Source: Actinomycetota bacterium
GTDB lineage: Bacteria; Actinomycetota; Actinomycetes; Nanopelagicales; Nanopelagicaceae
Length of the DNA stretch: 64,000 bases
Direction of reading: 5' to 3'
Assembly (NCBI GenBank): GCA_947463725.1
Contig: CANHRM010000004.1
Span: 1 to 64,000, forward strand
Part shown: positions 35,737 to 44,140 of the stretch, piece after piece
Position numbering within the stretch: the first letter of the stretch is position 1
How the letters are laid out: the number at the start of each line of letters is the position of its first letter
Notes under the pieces: model-generated
What the model was told of the DNA's origin: nothing
What the model saw: only the letters and a program-made list of their open reading frames with translations
The model's database searches: none
Program-made: the position numbers and the translations under genes

Positions 35737-36648
35737 TTGCTATCAACTGCTGATTGGGTCTTAACGATTGGTTTCTTGCTCTTAATTGTTGGACTTGATC
35801 TAGGAGTAGCAATTTGGCGCCGGCATAAAGAGACTTCAATGCTGGAAGCATCAATCTGGACCGGTGTTTATCTCTCCATGGCTCTGGTATTTGGTGCACT
35901 TTTGCCTCACTGGGCTTCATCACAAGGTCAAAAGGAATTCTTTGCTGGTTGGCTAACTGAATACGCGCTATCAGTAGATAACATATTTGTGTTCATCATA
36001 ATTTTGGCTGCTCTTCGCATTGAGAAAAACAAGCAGCAACTAGTTCTCCTACTTGGTATTTTGTTAACAATCGCAATTCGCGGCTTATTAATTCCGCTGG
36101 GCGCGGCCCTGATTTCAAAATTCTCGAGTATTTTCTTCCTCTTCGGAGCTTTCTTGATTTATACCGCTTACAAGCTAGCAAAAGAGAGCGATGCCGAAGA
36201 GGATGAATGGAAAGAGGGCAAAGTTGTCAAGGCTCTTAAAAAACGAGGCGTCGGCACTTTTGCGATTGCCTTAGTTTCTCTCGGCTTAACTAATTTAGTT
36301 TTCTCGCTAGATTCGATTCCTGCTATTTTCGGTCTGACTAAAGATCCCTACATCGTGACAACTGCAAATGTTTTCGCATTGATGGGTCTACGCCAACTTT
36401 ACTTCTTACTTGAAGGCTTGCTTACGAGATTGGTATTCCTATCTAAAGGTTTATCAATCATCTTGGGTTTTATCGGTATAAAGATGATCTTCGAAGCACT
36501 TCATGGAATTGATATCGATCAGGTATTAGGGGTTCATATTCCAGAAATCTCACTAGAAGTTAGCTTGGGCACGATTATTGGAATCTTGATAATTACAACG
36601 GTAGCCAGCCTTACCGCTACCCGAAATGATGGCTCAGAGATTCTTTAA
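35737..36648 (+). CDS. TerC family membrane protein (copy 2)
   Basis: A 303-residue paralogue of the preceding gene, with QKEFFAGWLTEYALSVDNIFVFIIIL and TNLVFSLDSIPAIFGLTK in the same places. The start is a TTG that directly follows the TAG of copy 1, so translation is coupled. In copy 2 the first intramembrane Asp of the TDLIFALDS motif is Asn (TNLVFSLDS), so the copies may differ in metal use. The 3' end overlaps the convergent hpf by 15 bp. Confidence 0.92.
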   Translation: MLSTADWVLTIGFLLLIVGLDLGVAIWRRHKETSMLEASIWTGVYLSMALVFGALLPHWASSQGQKEFFAGWLTEYALSVDNIFVFIIILAALRIEKNKQQLVLLLGILLTIAIRGLLIPLGAALISKFSSIFFLFGAFLIYTAYKLAKESDAEEDEWKEGKVVKALKKRGVGTFAIALVSLGLTNLVFSLDSIPAIFGLTKDPYIVTTANVFALMGLRQLYFLLEGLLTRLVFLSKGLSIILGFIGIKMIFEALHGIDIDQVLGVHIPEISLEVSLGTIIGILIITTVASLTATRNDGSEIL

Positions 36649-36984
36649 ATCTACTGCTCTATCTCGCAAGGTGTCACGGCCATGCTCTTTGGCTCGTTCG
36701 TGAACTTTACGAATTTGTAGTTCAAAGTTTTCGATTGCCTTATCAAATGCGGCAACACCATTGAATTCAGCAGCTTCGGCACGCAATAACGGGCCAGCGC
36801 CACGTGAAGTTATGACTACTTTATGGTCGTGTTTGCCTTGACGCGGATTTTTTTCTTCGATTACTTCAACTTCAACACGATCAATTTTTACATTAAATCT
36901 TGATAACGCTTTCAGTTTCTCGTTCACAATTCCTTTGAAATCTTCGGCTACCTGGGCATTTCTCAACTGAATGATAATTTCCAT
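36634..36984 (-). CDS. hpf: Ribosome hibernation-promoting factor, short form
   Basis: Protein that binds the small ribosomal subunit in resting cells. The 116 residues match the N-terminal S30AE domain: MEIIIQLRNAQVAEDFKGIVNEKL, VEVEVIEEKNPRQGKHDHKVVITS, and AFDKAIENFELQIRKVHERAKEH. The C-terminal dimerisation domain of long HPFs, common in actinobacteria, is missing. In mycobacteria an hpf gene lies between comF and secA; that slot is empty here. Confidence 0.93.
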   Translation of the reverse strand: MEIIIQLRNAQVAEDFKGIVNEKLKALSRFNVKIDRVEVEVIEEKNPRQGKHDHKVVITSRGAGPLLRAEAAEFNGVAAFDKAIENFELQIRKVHERAKEHGRDTLRDRAVDLKNL

Positions 36985-37022
36985 GTATCTACTGTGGCAC
37001 TAGTTGGTGCTCATGGGAAGCA

Positions 37023-37403
37023 CTAAAGCGGCAATACAAATGTGGCGAGCGTTAACCCTAGAGCAAGCAAAGTTGATTGTGCCAAAATGGTAAGCGCTGT
37101 TTTGCGATCTGCTTTCTTAGCAACCGGATCTGAAACTCTAGAAATCTGTCCTAGTCCCCCGAAATTAAAAGTCCCTAGGAATCCATAAGCTAAGCAAAAT
37201 TTCTTACGCGATTGGATAAATCCAATTGAAAATACAAACAGTGGAATGAAAAGTGAAAATCGCGCACTGCGCGTGGCATCGGAACTTAATAGTCCGATTA
37301 GAGATGCAGCAGAGATTGCTGCTCCTGCGAAGGCCACAACCTGACGGCGGCGAATTTCACCTTTACCAATGTTGCAACTACCGGGAATATATTCCTGGCT
37401 CAA
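37023..37403 (-). CDS. Small multi-span membrane protein, function unknown
   Basis: A 126-residue protein beginning with a short conserved-looking patch (GSCNIGKGEIRRRQ) then four hydrophobic segments. The CNIG.GEI.RR start recalls small membrane proteins frequent in planktonic actinobacteria, but I cannot name the family. It starts with TTG on the base after the stop of the 49-residue gene upstream, so translation is coupled. Confidence 0.75.
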   Translation of the reverse strand: MSQEYIPGSCNIGKGEIRRRQVVAFAGAAISAASLIGLLSSDATRSARFSLFIPLFVFSIGFIQSRKKFCLAYGFLGTFNFGGLGQISRVSDPVAKKADRKTALTILAQSTLLALGLTLATFVLPL

Positions 37404-37553
37404 TTAAGCTTCTTCTAATTCTTCTTCGTCAATCCAAGCATCGACTTGGGTCTCATCTTGCTTATCTACCCAAGCAAGGAATGACCCAACGGCACGAAAA
37501 GCCAACAGAGCTACGCCGACAACTGCGACGAACCGCTTGATTGCTTTAAACAT
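37404..37553 (-). CDS. Small 49-residue membrane-anchored acidic protein
   Basis: An ATG at 37553 opens a 49-codon frame ending at TAA 37404. It codes a basic N-terminus (MFKAIKRF), one hydrophobic stretch (VAVVGVALLAFRAVGSFLAW) and a strongly acidic tail ending IDEEELEEA. The stop is directly followed by the TTG start of the 37023-37403 membrane protein. Positive-inside topology and coupling argue that it is a real gene; function unknown. Confidence 0.65.
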   Translation of the reverse strand: MFKAIKRFVAVVGVALLAFRAVGSFLAWVDKQDETQVDAWIDEEELEEA

Positions 37554-37575
37554 AAGTTAAAAATACTCCAAAAAG

Positions 37576-38643
37576 TTAAATTTTGTCTAATGAAGCCGTG
37601 ATGTCATCCCATAAATCATCAACATCTTCACAGCCAACCGAGAATCGGATCAAAGATTCGGAGATCTTATGGCTCTCGGTAGCCCAACGACGTCGCCGTT
37701 CCCACATTGATTCAATGCCACCGAGGCTAGTTGTGTTTGTAATGATCTTTGAGCTCTGGGTAACTAGATCAGTGCCAGCAGCATCGCAAGTTAACTCGAA
37801 TGAAATCATGCCTCCGAACCCGGGATAGCGCACTTTGCTCACCTTGGCATGACCGGCCAAGCGCTTGGAAAGTTCCTTGGCATTAGCCTCGGCGGCCCGG
37901 AAACGCAGTGGGAATGTGCGGATACCGCGAAGTGCTAACCAAACTTCAAATGGCCCTGCAATCGCGCCACTTAATTTACGGACATCTGCCAATCGCTTGT
38001 AAAGGGCAGAATCGTTTGTCGAAACTGAACCTAAAATTATGTCGCTATGACCAGCAAAGTATTTAGTTACCGAATGCATCACAAAATCTGCGCCAAATTC
38101 CAAAGGCTTCTGCGTTAAAGGTGTGGCCAAAGTGTTATCAACGGCAACGCCAACTCCTAATTTCTTAGCACCAGCAATAATTGTTTTAATATCAACATTT
38201 TCTAGCGCTGGATTCGTTGGCGTTTCTAACCAGAGTAGCGCTGCTCCTTTTGCCGCTTCTAATACTGCGGCAGTATTTGTTGCTTCAACAAATCGAACTT
38301 CAAGTCGACCACTTTCGTGGTAACCCTTTAAGAGCACAGCTATACCTTGATAGCCCTCATCGGAGACAACAACGGGCGCTCCGATTGGAAGCAAATTAAA
38401 AATTGCACTTGCGGCAGCTTGGCCAGAAGCGAAAACTAAAGTTTCTCCGCCTTCAAGCGCGCTGATCGCAGTTTCAAGAGAAGTCCAAGTTTCATTTCCG
38501 TAACGGCCATAACCAATTGGCCCACCGGCGTGAAAAGTTGAGTTCAGTGCGATGGGGGTATTTAGTTCACCATCTGGTTCGGGTACTGGCCGACCAGCGC
38601 TAATCGCAAGTGTTTCTGGCTTTAACTTTTTATCAGAACTCAT
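37576..38643 (-). CDS. Cystathionine gamma-synthase-like PLP enzyme
   Basis: Cys/Met-metabolism PLP enzyme of 355 residues. It has the YGRYGNETWTSLETAISALEGG region, SGQAAASAIF, the cofactor Asp in VAVDNTLATPL and the PLP Lys in HSVTKYFAGHSDIILG. Members make cystathionine or split it or methionine; which activity applies cannot be decided here. It is shorter than the usual 380-400 residues, mostly in the C-terminal part. Confidence 0.9.
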   Translation of the reverse strand: MSSDKKLKPETLAISAGRPVPEPDGELNTPIALNSTFHAGGPIGYGRYGNETWTSLETAISALEGGETLVFASGQAAASAIFNLLPIGAPVVVSDEGYQGIAVLLKGYHESGRLEVRFVEATNTAAVLEAAKGAALLWLETPTNPALENVDIKTIIAGAKKLGVGVAVDNTLATPLTQKPLEFGADFVMHSVTKYFAGHSDIILGSVSTNDSALYKRLADVRKLSGAIAGPFEVWLALRGIRTFPLRFRAAEANAKELSKRLAGHAKVSKVRYPGFGGMISFELTCDAAGTDLVTQSSKIITNTTSLGGIESMWERRRRWATESHKISESLIRFSVGCEDVDDLWDDITASLDKI

Positions 38644-38664
38644 AGCTGAAAGCCTATTACGTTT

Positions 38665-40191
38665 TTACTTACCAAGAACGGCCATTGCCGCATTATGACC
38701 CGGGATTCCGCTGACTCCCCCGCCACGTTGCGCACCGGCGCCACAAATAAAGATTCGCGGATCATCAGTTTCTACGCCCCAGCGCCTGGTATCACCATCT
38801 TCTCGGAATGGGAAAGTTAGATCGCTATGAAAGATATTTCCACGGGGTAGCGAAATTGCCTCTTCTAAATCCAGTGGGCTCTTTGCTTCTATGCAGGGCG
38901 AACCATCACTATTGCGCGCGATAATTTCAGATACTGGGTCAACTAAATACTTATCCAACTCAGCGATGAACCCAGCCAGAGCTGTGGCCTTAGTGGCTTC
39001 GTTATCAGCATCGAAAAGCTCAGCTGGCGTATGTAATCCAAAGAGAGTCAAAGTTTGATAACCAGCCGCTTGCAGCTCTGGGCTCAGAATCGATTGGTCA
39101 GACAGAGTGTGGCAATACATTTCTGAAGGGAAGCAAGCAGGTAGCTTGCCCGCCTTGCTCTCTTGATATGACGTTTCTAGTTGGGAAAATTTCTCACTGA
39201 TATGGAAGGTTCCGGCAAATGCCAACTCAGGTGCAATTCCACTTTTCAATCTTGGCATCTTCTTTAACAACATGTTGATTTTAAACTGTGCACCAGACAA
39301 ACTCACTGGTTTTGGTTTCTTTCGCAGTTTGGCCAGTACTTGTGGTGCTGCATTAGATAGCAAATGCTCTGCCACAAATTGATCGCCATTTTCTATTGTC
39401 GCAGTAACTGAATTTGAGTCGCTGGCAATGGCGGTGACTTTGCAGTTAGTAAGAATCTCAACTCCGGCTGCACGTGCAACACGTTCTAATTCGATAACTA
39501 GTGCGCCCATGCCACCTTTAGGAACTTTCCATTCTCCAGTGCCGTTTCCAATCAAATGATATAAAAAGCAAATATTTGCCAATATGTCATCAGCAGATAC
39601 ATGGGTGCCGATTAAGGCATCGGTGAGTACAACACCTTTAACTAAATCACTTTTGAATCGAGAATTTATAATCTGACCGATGGGCTGTTCAATTAGATAA
39701 TTCCAAATTTCTGGCAAATCAATTGCCGCCTTCAGTTCACTGCGACTTTTTAAGGGTTGCAACATGTAGGGCGCAATTCGTTCAGCGAACTGTGCAACTT
39801 CACCATAGAACTGTTGCCAAGCTTGCGCATCTGCAACACCATCTGGAATGGAGGCGAATGAATCGGCAGTGGCTTGATCCCACTGGCGAGAGATATAAAG
39901 CCCAGCTCCATTTAAATCAGGGGTATATGACGAAACTGTGCGTGGGACGGTTACGAAATTAAGTCCTAAATCGCTAACTATTTGATCAGGTAAAAGCGCA
40001 ACTAAATATGAATAACGTGACAAGCGCGCATCAAATTCTGGAAAAGCTCTAACGCTGGCTGTGGCGCCACCAATTTCTGCATTTGCTTCGAGAATTACGA
40101 CTGATTTACCAGCTTTAGCTAAGTAAGTTGCTGCCAATAAGCCGTTGTGTCCGCCACCAATAATCACTACCTCTTTACTTACCGTTGCCAT
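38665..40191 (-). CDS. FAD-dependent oxidoreductase (phytoene desaturase/PYROXD2-like)
   Basis: A 508-residue flavoprotein. The FAD-binding start is VVIIGGGHNGLLAATYLAKAG followed by VVILEANAEIGG; the C-terminal flavin motif is ICGAGAQRGGGVSGIPGHNAA. Overall it is closer to the PYROXD2-type group than to carotenoid desaturases proper. It lies 2 bp downstream of a LacI-family regulator, so the two share a transcript. Substrate unknown. Confidence 0.9.
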   Translation of the reverse strand: MATVSKEVVIIGGGHNGLLAATYLAKAGKSVVILEANAEIGGATASVRAFPEFDARLSRYSYLVALLPDQIVSDLGLNFVTVPRTVSSYTPDLNGAGLYISRQWDQATADSFASIPDGVADAQAWQQFYGEVAQFAERIAPYMLQPLKSRSELKAAIDLPEIWNYLIEQPIGQIINSRFKSDLVKGVVLTDALIGTHVSADDILANICFLYHLIGNGTGEWKVPKGGMGALVIELERVARAAGVEILTNCKVTAIASDSNSVTATIENGDQFVAEHLLSNAAPQVLAKLRKKPKPVSLSGAQFKINMLLKKMPRLKSGIAPELAFAGTFHISEKFSQLETSYQESKAGKLPACFPSEMYCHTLSDQSILSPELQAAGYQTLTLFGLHTPAELFDADNEATKATALAGFIAELDKYLVDPVSEIIARNSDGSPCIEAKSPLDLEEAISLPRGNIFHSDLTFPFREDGDTRRWGVETDDPRIFICGAGAQRGGGVSGIPGHNAAMAVLGK

Positions 40192-40193
40192 GA

Positions 40194-41198
40194 CTATGCC
40201 TCAATACGTTTAGTGGAGTTACGCACTACAAGGGTAGTTGGCAAAACGAGAGACGGCACTTCAGCATTTGGTTTACGCAGGCGTTCCATGATCGACCACG
40301 CGGCCATTTCGCCCATTAACTGCACTGGTTGTTCGATTGTAGTCAGATCAGAATATTCCGACATCTCATGGCCATCAAAACCAATTATCGAAATATCATC
40401 AGGAACACTTAACCCGTGACGTCTGGCTGCTTGCATCGCACCAAATGCCATTTCATCGGATTCGCAGAAAATAGCAGTTGGTCGGTTTGGTCTAGCCAAT
40501 AAATCATCCATTGCGCGCGAAGCAGTATTCATCGTGAAGTCACCATGCACTTCGCGTGAAGGCAACCATTCCAAACCGTTCTCTGCTAAAACTTGCAAGA
40601 AACCTCGACGACGATCTTGTGGCACCGAAAAATTAAATGGATCATCAGGACGACCAGACATTAAACCTATTTGTTTATGGCCTTGATTAACTAAGTGCTG
40701 GGTTGCGGTTCGGGCTCCGGCAACATCGTCAATTTTAATACTTGCACAATCTTTATGAGCCATTCCAACAAGAGCGATTGGAATTCCTAAACTCAACATC
40801 GAGGCAAACTCTTCTTCAGTTGGCGGCAAGCTGATTACGATTAAGGCATCAACGCGACCTTTCAACAATTGATGCTGGAATAAACGCTCGCGACCTTTCA
40901 TCTGGCTGAAGTTATAGAGCAATAGATCAAGGCCTGCTTCGCGAAGCGCTTGTTCGGCACCATTGATTACTTGGGCGAAATACCAACGCGAAATATATGG
41001 GGCAACTACGCCGACACTGTTGGTGCGACCAGGTCGAATTCGATCACCGTCGCCAGATAATGAATAATTTAATTTTGCAGCTGCCGCCTCAATTTTCGCT
41101 CGAGTTTGCGGATTTACGTGTTCGAGGCCACGAAGCGCACGCGAAACTGTTGCAGTTGAAACTCCTGCTTCAGCGGCAACTTCCTTGATTCCAGCCAT
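40194..41198 (-). CDS. LacI-family transcriptional regulator
   Basis: DNA-binding repressor of 334 residues. The helix-turn-helix is GIKEVAAEAGVSTATVSRALRG, and the effector domain runs from NSVGVVAPYISRWYFAQVI to IIGFDGHEMSEYSDLTTIEQP. I chose the ATG at 41198, which has GAGGAG just upstream and puts the HTH at the N-terminus; the frame stays open for 24 codons more. It is upstream of the FAD oxidoreductase gene. Whether it acts on the operator-like sites at 27019-27054 is untested. Confidence 0.93.
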   Translation of the reverse strand: MAGIKEVAAEAGVSTATVSRALRGLEHVNPQTRAKIEAAAAKLNYSLSGDGDRIRPGRTNSVGVVAPYISRWYFAQVINGAEQALREAGLDLLLYNFSQMKGRERLFQHQLLKGRVDALIVISLPPTEEEFASMLSLGIPIALVGMAHKDCASIKIDDVAGARTATQHLVNQGHKQIGLMSGRPDDPFNFSVPQDRRRGFLQVLAENGLEWLPSREVHGDFTMNTASRAMDDLLARPNRPTAIFCESDEMAFGAMQAARRHGLSVPDDISIIGFDGHEMSEYSDLTTIEQPVQLMGEMAAWSIMERLRKPNAEVPSLVLPTTLVVRNSTKRIEA

Positions 41199-41214
41199 CT
41201 TCTCCTCGATCTTT

Positions 41215-41250
41215 CTGCAAAAGACTGTAAATTCCTGCAACAACTGTAAA
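41215..41250 (-). repeat. Imperfect direct repeat in the LacI-gene leader
   Basis: CTGCAAAAGACTGTAAA (41215-41231) and CTGCAACAACTGTAAA (41235-41250) repeat about 20 bp apart just upstream of the lacI-type gene. They could be an autoregulatory site or chance in AT-rich sequence. Confidence 0.35.
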
Positions 41251-41311
41251 AAGTAGGCCTTAAGTGCCAAAAAAGCAATAGATTTCTCAGAATAAGGGTT
41301 ACCTTAGAGTT

Positions 41312-41911
41312 ATGAGCAATCAAATTCAGACTTTAATCCAGGTAGAACTCGAAGACCGCAGCCGCTTAACGGCTTTCTTCCGATTAATCATCGTGCTGCC
41401 CGTTGCAATCTATTTGAGTGCATTTGCGATCGACTCAATGTCCACTGATACCTGGGGTTATAGCTTAGGCGGCCTGATAGTTCTGCCTACTTTCTTAGCC
41501 TTGGTATTTCGCGGCATTTACCCAAGTTACGTGTTGGCCTTTAACCATGCCTTAATTTCACTCGAGACTCGCATTAACGCATATGCACTTCTGTTAACCG
41601 ATGACTATCCATCGATTGAAGAAAATGACATTGTAAAAATTACTTTGCCTGAGGTTGGTAATGGTTCGCAGCTGAGCCGAGTAATGCCACTATTCAAGTG
41701 GTTCCTCGCCATTCCACTTTATGTAATGGGAATAATCTACTTAATATACGGATTGTTCTTGACTGCTTTTGCTTGGTTCTCAATCTTGTTCAGCGGTAAG
41801 TATCCAGTTTGGTGCGCTGATGCAATGGTAGGAATTTTAGCTTTCTACAATCGCGTTTACGGTTACGCATTTATTTTAGTGACCGACGAATATCCAAGTT
41901 TCTCCCTTTAA
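41312..41911 (+). CDS. DUF4389-type membrane protein
   Basis: A 199-residue protein with two pairs of hydrophobic segments. Each half ends in a similar phrase, INAYALLLTDDYPSI and VYGYAFILVTDEYPSF, so the gene looks like a duplication of a roughly 90-residue unit. This agrees with DUF4389, whose function is unknown. It is divergent from the LacI gene and only 3 bp from the following DNA glycosylase gene. Confidence 0.85.
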   Translation: MSNQIQTLIQVELEDRSRLTAFFRLIIVLPVAIYLSAFAIDSMSTDTWGYSLGGLIVLPTFLALVFRGIYPSYVLAFNHALISLETRINAYALLLTDDYPSIEENDIVKITLPEVGNGSQLSRVMPLFKWFLAIPLYVMGIIYLIYGLFLTAFAWFSILFSGKYPVWCADAMVGILAFYNRVYGYAFILVTDEYPSFSL

Positions 41912-41914
41912 TCT

Positions 41915-42559
41915 ATGGCAGTCCACTCTACGCAAAAGATGCGACGTATCGTTGCTGAAGTTGCAGAAATGGATCGCAAATTTGCACCATTAATAGCTCG
42001 TCGCCCGCTTTGCACGATTGGTCGTAGTGCACCAACCGAGACTCACTTCGAATCCTTGGTTAGTTCAGTTATCTCCCAACAACTAGCGGTAAAGGCTGCG
42101 GAGACAATTCATGCGCGCTTGATTGATCTATGTAATGGGACGATTAGCGCTAAAAAAATACTTAAACTCGATGACATTGAACTTCGAGAAATAGGCGTTT
42201 CTGGCGCAAAAGCTCGCACTATCAAGGGCCTAGCGGGGGCAGTTGCTGATAAATCAATCCCCATAGATGCCATTGATGAAATCCATGATGATCAAGAAAT
42301 TTATGACAAATTAACTTCGCTTTGGGGCATTGGGCGCTGGACAGTTGAGATGTTTATGATGTTTCAGCTGGGGCGCTTGAATGTTTGGCCCACCGGAGAT
42401 TTAGCGGTGCGCCGGGGTTGGGACATAGTCCATAGAAATAAAGAGGAGACACTGGCTAAAGCTTTAGATTTAAAGGGTGAAAAATTACATCCATATCGAA
42501 GTGTTGTTGCTTGGTATTGCTATCAAGCAGTTCATGAAAGCCGCGGGTTGGACTACTAA
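41915..42559 (+). CDS. DNA-3-methyladenine glycosylase-like (HhH-GPD)
   Basis: Base-excision repair glycosylase of 214 residues. It has SVISQQLAVKAAETI, the helix-hairpin-helix LTSLWGIGRWTVEMFMMF and the catalytic Asp in PTGDLAVRRG. The family removes alkylated purines such as 3-methyladenine. No Fe-S cluster Cys are present. It converges on msrB with a 4-bp overlap. Confidence 0.93.
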   Translation: MAVHSTQKMRRIVAEVAEMDRKFAPLIARRPLCTIGRSAPTETHFESLVSSVISQQLAVKAAETIHARLIDLCNGTISAKKILKLDDIELREIGVSGAKARTIKGLAGAVADKSIPIDAIDEIHDDQEIYDKLTSLWGIGRWTVEMFMMFQLGRLNVWPTGDLAVRRGWDIVHRNKEETLAKALDLKGEKLHPYRSVVAWYCYQAVHESRGLDY

Positions 42560-42969
42560 ATATCTTCCAGAATCAGCGAGACCGAATTGATACACCAGCG
42601 TTGATCAGTTGGCACGTCGTAGCCTTCACCTTCGAAAACATGGCCTAAATGTGAGCCGCAAGCAGCACAGCGCACTTCGGTGCGGACTCTTGGTGCTAGC
42701 GAACGATCTTCAATAAGCTCAACTGCATCATCGGCAGATGGCGCGTAAAAAGATGGCCAACCACAGCCAGAATGAAACTTGGTTTCGCTGCGGAAAAGTT
42801 CAGCGGCGCAAGCTTTGCATTTATAGACGCCGACTTTGTCGGTGTCTGTGTATTCACCAGTAAATGGTCGTTCAGTTGCTGCATTGCGTAAAACCTCATA
42901 AGACAGAGGGTCGAGCTTTGCTTTCAGCTCTGCTTCATTTACTTTTACTGGATAATTATTTTCACTCAT
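42556..42969 (-). CDS. msrB: Peptide-methionine (R)-S-oxide reductase
   Basis: Repairs the R-form of oxidised methionine. The 137 residues have four zinc Cys in CKACAAELF and CAACGSHLGH, the CGWPSF motif, and the catalytic Cys in RWCINSVSL. It lies directly downstream of msrA (one shared base), so both stereo-specific reductases are made together. Confidence 0.97.
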   Translation of the reverse strand: MSENNYPVKVNEAELKAKLDPLSYEVLRNAATERPFTGEYTDTDKVGVYKCKACAAELFRSETKFHSGCGWPSFYAPSADDAVELIEDRSLAPRVRTEVRCAACGSHLGHVFEGEGYDVPTDQRWCINSVSLILEDI

Positions 42970-43493
42970 TAGAGAACAACTCCGACCGGAAATGCAACGC
43001 CAGTGCTGGAATGACAGTCATAACCATTTGGATTCTTCTGCAAATACTTCTGGTGATATTCCTCGGCGATAAAATATTCAACACCATCGGCGATGAGAAT
43101 TTCAGTGACAATTGGACCTAGCCCAGACTTGGTTAAAACTTCTTGGTAAAGATCGCGCGACTTAACTGCCTGAGTTAATTGTTCTGGAGTTGATGCATAA
43201 ATAGAACTGCGATATTGAGTTCCGATGTCGCCACCTTGTTGATTAAGCGAAGTCGGATCATGCATAGTCCAGAACTCTTCAAGTAAGCGTTGATATGAAA
43301 TTTGCTCGTCATCAAAAAGAACATGCACCATTTCGGCATGACCAGTTACTCCAGTGCAAACTTGTTCGTAACTAGGATTTGGGCGAGTGCCGCCCATGTA
43401 TCCAACACTTGTTTCAATGACTCCAGCTAACTGCCAGAAACGACGCTCTGCGCCCCAAAAACAGCCTGTTGCAAAGTATGCGCTCTGATTCAT
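42969..43493 (-). CDS. msrA: Peptide-methionine (S)-S-oxide reductase
   Basis: Repairs the S-form of oxidised methionine. The catalytic Cys11 is in ATGCFWGAERRF, and YMGGTRPNPSYEQVCTGVTGHAE follows. The 174-residue protein starts at the ATG at 43493; the frame is open 63 codons further but would run across the opposite-strand tRNA-Arg gene. Co-transcribed with msrB. Confidence 0.95.
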   Translation of the reverse strand: MNQSAYFATGCFWGAERRFWQLAGVIETSVGYMGGTRPNPSYEQVCTGVTGHAEMVHVLFDDEQISYQRLLEEFWTMHDPTSLNQQGGDIGTQYRSSIYASTPEQLTQAVKSRDLYQEVLTKSGLGPIVTEILIADGVEYFIAEEYHQKYLQKNPNGYDCHSSTGVAFPVGVVL

Positions 43494-43598
43494 AGCAATA
43501 TTCTGGCAGTAAGCTCTAGAAATTGTCATGCCAGATCTAGTGCGATGAATATTCCAGGTAATAATTAACACCAGCGCTACTGATAACCTTGCCATTGC

Positions 43599-43670
43599 GC
43601 CCCCGTAGCTCAGGGGATAGAGCACCGCCCTCCGGAGGCGGGTGCACAGGTTCGAATCCTGTCGGGGGCA
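43599..43670 (+). tRNA. tRNA-Arg (anticodon CCG)
   Basis: Acceptor GCCCCCG (43599-43605) pairs with CGGGGGC (43663-43669), discriminator A43670. Anticodon stem CCGCC / GGCGG with loop CTCCGGA gives CCG. CCA is not encoded. Confidence 0.95.
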
Positions 43671-43870
43671 CTCTTTACTCAATAAAAATTAAATGTAAGC
43701 GAGATAAATCACCTGTAATCGGGAAATCCCATGCATTATGTCCTTGTATTAACGGTGTGGGCACGGGAGAATAAGCACCTTACGACATCAAGTTCGTAGC
43801 AAGATCAAATTGCTTAATTGGTACGGAACGAGCTTCTGTACGCGAGATTTCAGGGATAGGTGGTGTTCTC

Positions 43871-44140
43871 ATGGATTGGCGTCATCAATCTGCTTGCCGC
43901 GATGAAGATCCAGAGCTTTTCTTCCCAGTCGGAAACACTGGCCCTGCAATTACCCAAATTGAAGAAGCAAAAAAAGTTTGTAACCGCTGCATTGTTAAAG
44001 ATGCCTGCCTAGCTTGGGCCCTTGAGAGCGGACAAGATGCCGGAGTATGGGGCGGTCTTTCCGAAGATGAACGTCGTGCACTTAAGCGTCGTGCGGCACG
44101 TAATCGTGCCCGTCTGCAAGAACAGCAAAACCAGTTCTAA
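43871..44140 (+). CDS. whiB1: WhiB-family Fe-S regulator (WhiB1-like)
   Basis: Iron-sulfur protein that works with the primary sigma factor. The four cluster Cys are at 9, 37, 40 and 46, followed by AGVWGGLSEDERRALKRRA, where GVWGG and the basic tail bind sigma and DNA. The 89 residues and its place opposite a PdtaS-type kinase match mycobacterial WhiB1. Its 3' end overlaps the convergent kinase gene by 4 bp. Confidence 0.93.
   Translation: MDWRHQSACRDEDPELFFPVGNTGPAITQIEEAKKVCNRCIVKDACLAWALESGQDAGVWGGLSEDERRALKRRAARNRARLQEQQNQF

Noticed and set aside
41283-41303. IdeR/DtxR-like site TAAGGGTTACCTTA before the DUF4389 gene
   Set aside because: The short inverted repeat matches only about six of nine bases of a DtxR half-site and may just be promoter sequence.
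43494-43682. N-terminal extension of msrA by 63 codons
   Set aside because: The extension is the antisense of the tRNA-Arg(CCG) gene; the ATG at 43493 puts GCFWG at the expected place.
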